64,000 nt of DNA from Streptomyces sp. WZ-12 (GTDB taxonomy: Bacteria; Actinomycetota; Actinomycetes; Streptomycetales; Streptomycetaceae): positions 1,054,001 to 1,118,000 of the forward strand of contig NZ_CP118574.1 of assembly GCF_028898845.1 (NCBI RefSeq), in the 5' to 3' direction. Every line of letters begins with the position of its first letter. Within the stretch, counting starts at the first letter, position 1. The translations under genes and the position numbers were made by a program. The notes beneath the pieces were generated by a model. It was not told the origin of the DNA and ran no database searches. It saw only the letters and a list, made by a program, of their open reading frames with translations. Below, piece by piece: positions 61,861 to 64,000 of this stretch.

Positions 61861-62389
61861 GGCAAACCCTCCTGGCGCGCTCGGCAACCACGGCAGACAT
61901 CCGGACCCTCCCAGACTGCGCGCTACGGCCCCGCCGCCCCATCCGGGCAGCCGGCACATCCGAGGTGGGGCTAACCACACCCCGCGACCGCGAACCGACT
62001 CCCCCGCCCCCAAGGCCGCCCCGCCCGGTCATCCCTCCCGCACACGCGTGTGCGTCCCCTCCCCTCGCCGGTCCGTCCGCGTTGACCCACCCAACGGGAC
62101 CGTCGGGGAACCGTGGAGGAGCCCCGGCTCCTCCGTGGGGCGCACGACCACGGTTCCCTCGTGAGTCCATGCGCCCCGTTTAGGCCCGCTGTCGCGGCGG
62201 GTACGTTTCGTTACGCACGGCAACTCACGGGGTCGCAGGAGTTCCGCCTCGGGAGCCCGGTTCAGGAGTTCGCCCCGGGAGGGCGGCGGATCCGTGCGCG
62301 CGAGCTGCGACCGGGTCTCGACACGGGGCGCTGGGCGGACCGCGGCGACCAACTGTGCTTTCTCTACGGGGAGATGAGGGGAGATCACC
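61861..62389. other. 529-bp divergent gap, no gene seen
   Basis: Between the secreted hydrolase and the SDR. Translations have no domain. No clear promoter or repeat was found. Confidence 0.45.
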
Positions 62390-63181
62390 TTGGCTGACCG
62401 ACCCTATCCGTACCGCACCGCGCTGATCACCGGCGCCTCCAGCGGCATCGGCGCGGCCCTGGCCCGGCGCCTGGCGGCCCAGGGCGTCTCCCTGGTGCTC
62501 GTCGCCCGGCGGGCGGCGCGCCTGCGGGAGCTCGCGGAGGAGCTGCACCGCGCGCACGGCGTCGAAGTGGAGGCGCTGCCCGCGGACCTGACCGACCCCG
62601 AGCAGCTCCGACGGGTGGAGGCCCGCCTCACCGACCCGGACAAGCCGATCGAACTCCTGGTCAACAACGCCGGTTCCGGCGCGGCCGGGGTCTTCGCCCA
62701 CCTCCCGGTGGACGGCGAGGAGGCCACGGTGCGGCTCAACAGCCAGGCTCCGGTGCGGCTCACCCGGGCCGTCCTGCCGCGCCTGCGCATGGCGGGCCGC
62801 GGCGGCATCCTCAACGTCTCGTCCATGAGCGGCCAGTTGCCCTCGCCCTCGCTCGCCACCTCCGCCGCGACCGAGGCGTTCCTCACCCACTTCTCGCAGA
62901 ACCTCGCCATCGAGAACCGCGGCTCGGGGGTCCATGTCACCGCGCTGGTGCCGGGCCTGACCAAGACCGACTACTTCGCCGCGAACGACTTCGGGCCCGC
63001 GCCGATGCCGAAATTCCTGTGGTTGGGCGCGGACCAGGTGGCCGCCGCCGGTTTGAAGGCGGTCGCGGCCGGCAGTCGGCGCTGCGTGCCCGGGTTCCCC
63101 TACAAGCTCGCGAGCGTGCTGCTCTCCTTCACCCCGCCGCCGCTCAAGCGGGCTCTCGGGCGGTACGTGTGGCGTCGGTGA
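62390..63181 (+). CDS. SDR-fold protein with lost catalytic Tyr and Lys
   Basis: 263 residues with an intact cofactor site: ITGASSGIGAALARRL, DLTDPEQ and NNAGSGAAG. The Ser strand reads NVSSMSGQLPSPSLA, but where SDRs have YxxxK this protein reads TSAATEAF, so Tyr is Ser and Lys is Glu. Dehydrogenase activity by the normal mechanism is therefore unlikely. The TTG start at 62390 has GGGGAGA 7 nt upstream. The rest, including VPGLTKTDYF, follows classical SDRs. Confidence 0.85.
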   Translation: MADRPYPYRTALITGASSGIGAALARRLAAQGVSLVLVARRAARLRELAEELHRAHGVEVEALPADLTDPEQLRRVEARLTDPDKPIELLVNNAGSGAAGVFAHLPVDGEEATVRLNSQAPVRLTRAVLPRLRMAGRGGILNVSSMSGQLPSPSLATSAATEAFLTHFSQNLAIENRGSGVHVTALVPGLTKTDYFAANDFGPAPMPKFLWLGADQVAAAGLKAVAAGSRRCVPGFPYKLASVLLSFTPPPLKRALGRYVWRR

Positions 63182-63239
63182 CGGTGCGGGCGGTGGGCGC
63201 CCGATATCCCACCGGGGACCAGGCACCTGAACCGCCGTC

Positions 63240-64000
63240 CTACGCCTCGGCGTTGATGCCGGCCAGCAGCCTGTCGACGTAGGCGGTGAGGGCGGGCAGC
63301 ACCGTGGTCATGCGGGGGCGCCAGCCGGGGACGGCGTTGACCTCGCAGAGGGTGTGGCCACCGTCGGCGGTGAAGAGCAGGTCGACCCCGGCGATGCTCA
63401 GGCCGAGCGCCGCGGCGGCGCGGACCGCCAGGGCCTCCGCCTCCGGGTAGCGGCCCAGGCAGAGTTCCGCGGTGGCACCCCGGGCGAGGTTGGAGGCCAG
63501 GGAGCCGTCGCGCGAGCTGCGGATCTGGGCCGCGACCGGCTCGCCGTCCACGATGAACACCCGTAGGTCCCGCCCGTGGGAGGGGGCGACGTATTCCTGG
63601 AGGATCAGCGGCACCTCCTCGGCCAGGCTGCCCGCCACCGCCCGCAGCAGGTCGGTGTTCGGGGCCAGGAACACCCCTCTTCCGTTGCGCCCGTTGACCG
63701 ACTTCACCACGCACGGGGCCACCACCTCGGGGCTGCGCACCACGCCGGCGAACGGCGCCGTGGCGTACGACAGGGAGTCGGGCACCGGCAGTCCGGCCGC
63801 GGCCAGTTCCTGCAACTGCCACATCTTGTTGCCGCACCGCTGGTGGGAGTCGGCCGAGTTGACCAGTACCGCGCCCATCCGTTCCAAGTGCCGGAGCAGG
63901 GTGAACTCGCGGTGCTGCGTCATGGTGCCTGGTGTCTGTCGCACCAGGACGACCTTGGGCGGCGGGACGTCCAGGCCCCCGAGGGTCTGGAGCACCAAGC
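63240..64000 (-). CDS. RimK-like ATP-grasp protein, 5' end cut by window edge
   Basis: At least 253 residues of an ATP-grasp ligase of the RimK/LysX kind. Visible: CGNKMWQLQELAAAGLPVPDSL (start of the ATP-grasp fold), CVVKSVNGRNGRGVFL (Gly-rich ATP loop with Lys), LILQEYV, DLRVFIVDGEPVAAQIR, and metal-binding LCEVNAVPGW. Such enzymes add amino acids to carboxylates of proteins, peptides or small molecules. The frame is open past 64000, so the N-terminal domain is missing. It is convergent with the SDR gene. Confidence 0.87.
   Translation of the reverse strand, partial: LVLQTLGGLDVPPPKVVLVRQTPGTMTQHREFTLLRHLERMGAVLVNSADSHQRCGNKMWQLQELAAAGLPVPDSLSYATAPFAGVVRSPEVVAPCVVKSVNGRNGRGVFLAPNTDLLRAVAGSLAEEVPLILQEYVAPSHGRDLRVFIVDGEPVAAQIRSSRDGSLASNLARGATAELCLGRYPEAEALAVRAAAALGLSIAGVDLLFTADGGHTLCEVNAVPGWRPRMTTVLPALTAYVDRLLAGINAEA

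Overview
The DNA is very GC-rich, uses many GTG starts and some TTG starts, and carries actinomycete families throughout (gamma-butyrolactone-receptor TetRs, MmyB-type XRE regulators, SpoIIE/GAF phosphatases, DasR-type operators). It is most likely a chromosomal segment of a Streptomyces or close relative. I see no insertion sequence, phage module or CRISPR array. Functions below are read from sequence motifs and gene order only.

Left edge (1-2.4 kb): a SznE/SznF-like pair, an arginine N-methyltransferase followed by a haem-oxygenase-like diiron N-nitrosating enzyme. The second gene is cut by the window edge just before its expected cupin domain. This suggests the end of an N-nitrosourea-type biosynthetic locus. 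From 3 to 13 kb lie mixed accessory genes: methyltransferases, a LysR/MFS divergent pair, a DUF2236-EF-hand fusion, an internally deleted glycoside hydrolase, a Uma2-type protein, a small two-gene module and a carboxylesterase. A tRNA-like RNA gene with its own terminator sits at 9.7 kb. From 12.9 to 18.6 kb is a four-gene oligopeptide ABC importer operon.

From 20.7 to 30.6 kb is a regulatory island. It holds two gamma-butyrolactone-receptor-like TetRs, an IclR-like regulator, three XRE-type regulators (one a tandem fusion), a cytochrome P450 and a FabG-like reductase, with two candidate autoregulator elements. From 30.6 to 36.3 kb are an MHS transporter, an S66 peptidase, small enzymes, and a MerR gene with its operator.

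From 37 to 46 kb is the most interesting part. A GH18 chitinase, a GH3 N-acetylhexosaminidase and a tightly coupled five-gene operon (Fe/2OG dioxygenase, DUF6271-like protein, PLP amino-acid decarboxylase, GNAT, MFS exporter) all have upstream sites resembling the DasR operator (dre). The operon looks like an undescribed amine or amino-acid-derived biosynthetic system tied to chitin/GlcNAc sensing.

From 46 to 57.5 kb is a divalent-metal island: two NRAMP-related transporters lacking the transition-metal methionine ligand, a soluble MgtE-N/CBS sensor coupled to one of them, a clear M-box magnesium riboswitch in front of the other, two related small tail proteins, an ABC transporter without a binding protein, an ArsR regulator, and a shared 16-bp palindrome. 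The right end holds a large SpoIIE-type phosphatase, a serine beta-lactamase/DD-peptidase-like enzyme, an SDR that has lost both catalytic Tyr and Lys, and a partial RimK-like ATP-grasp protein.
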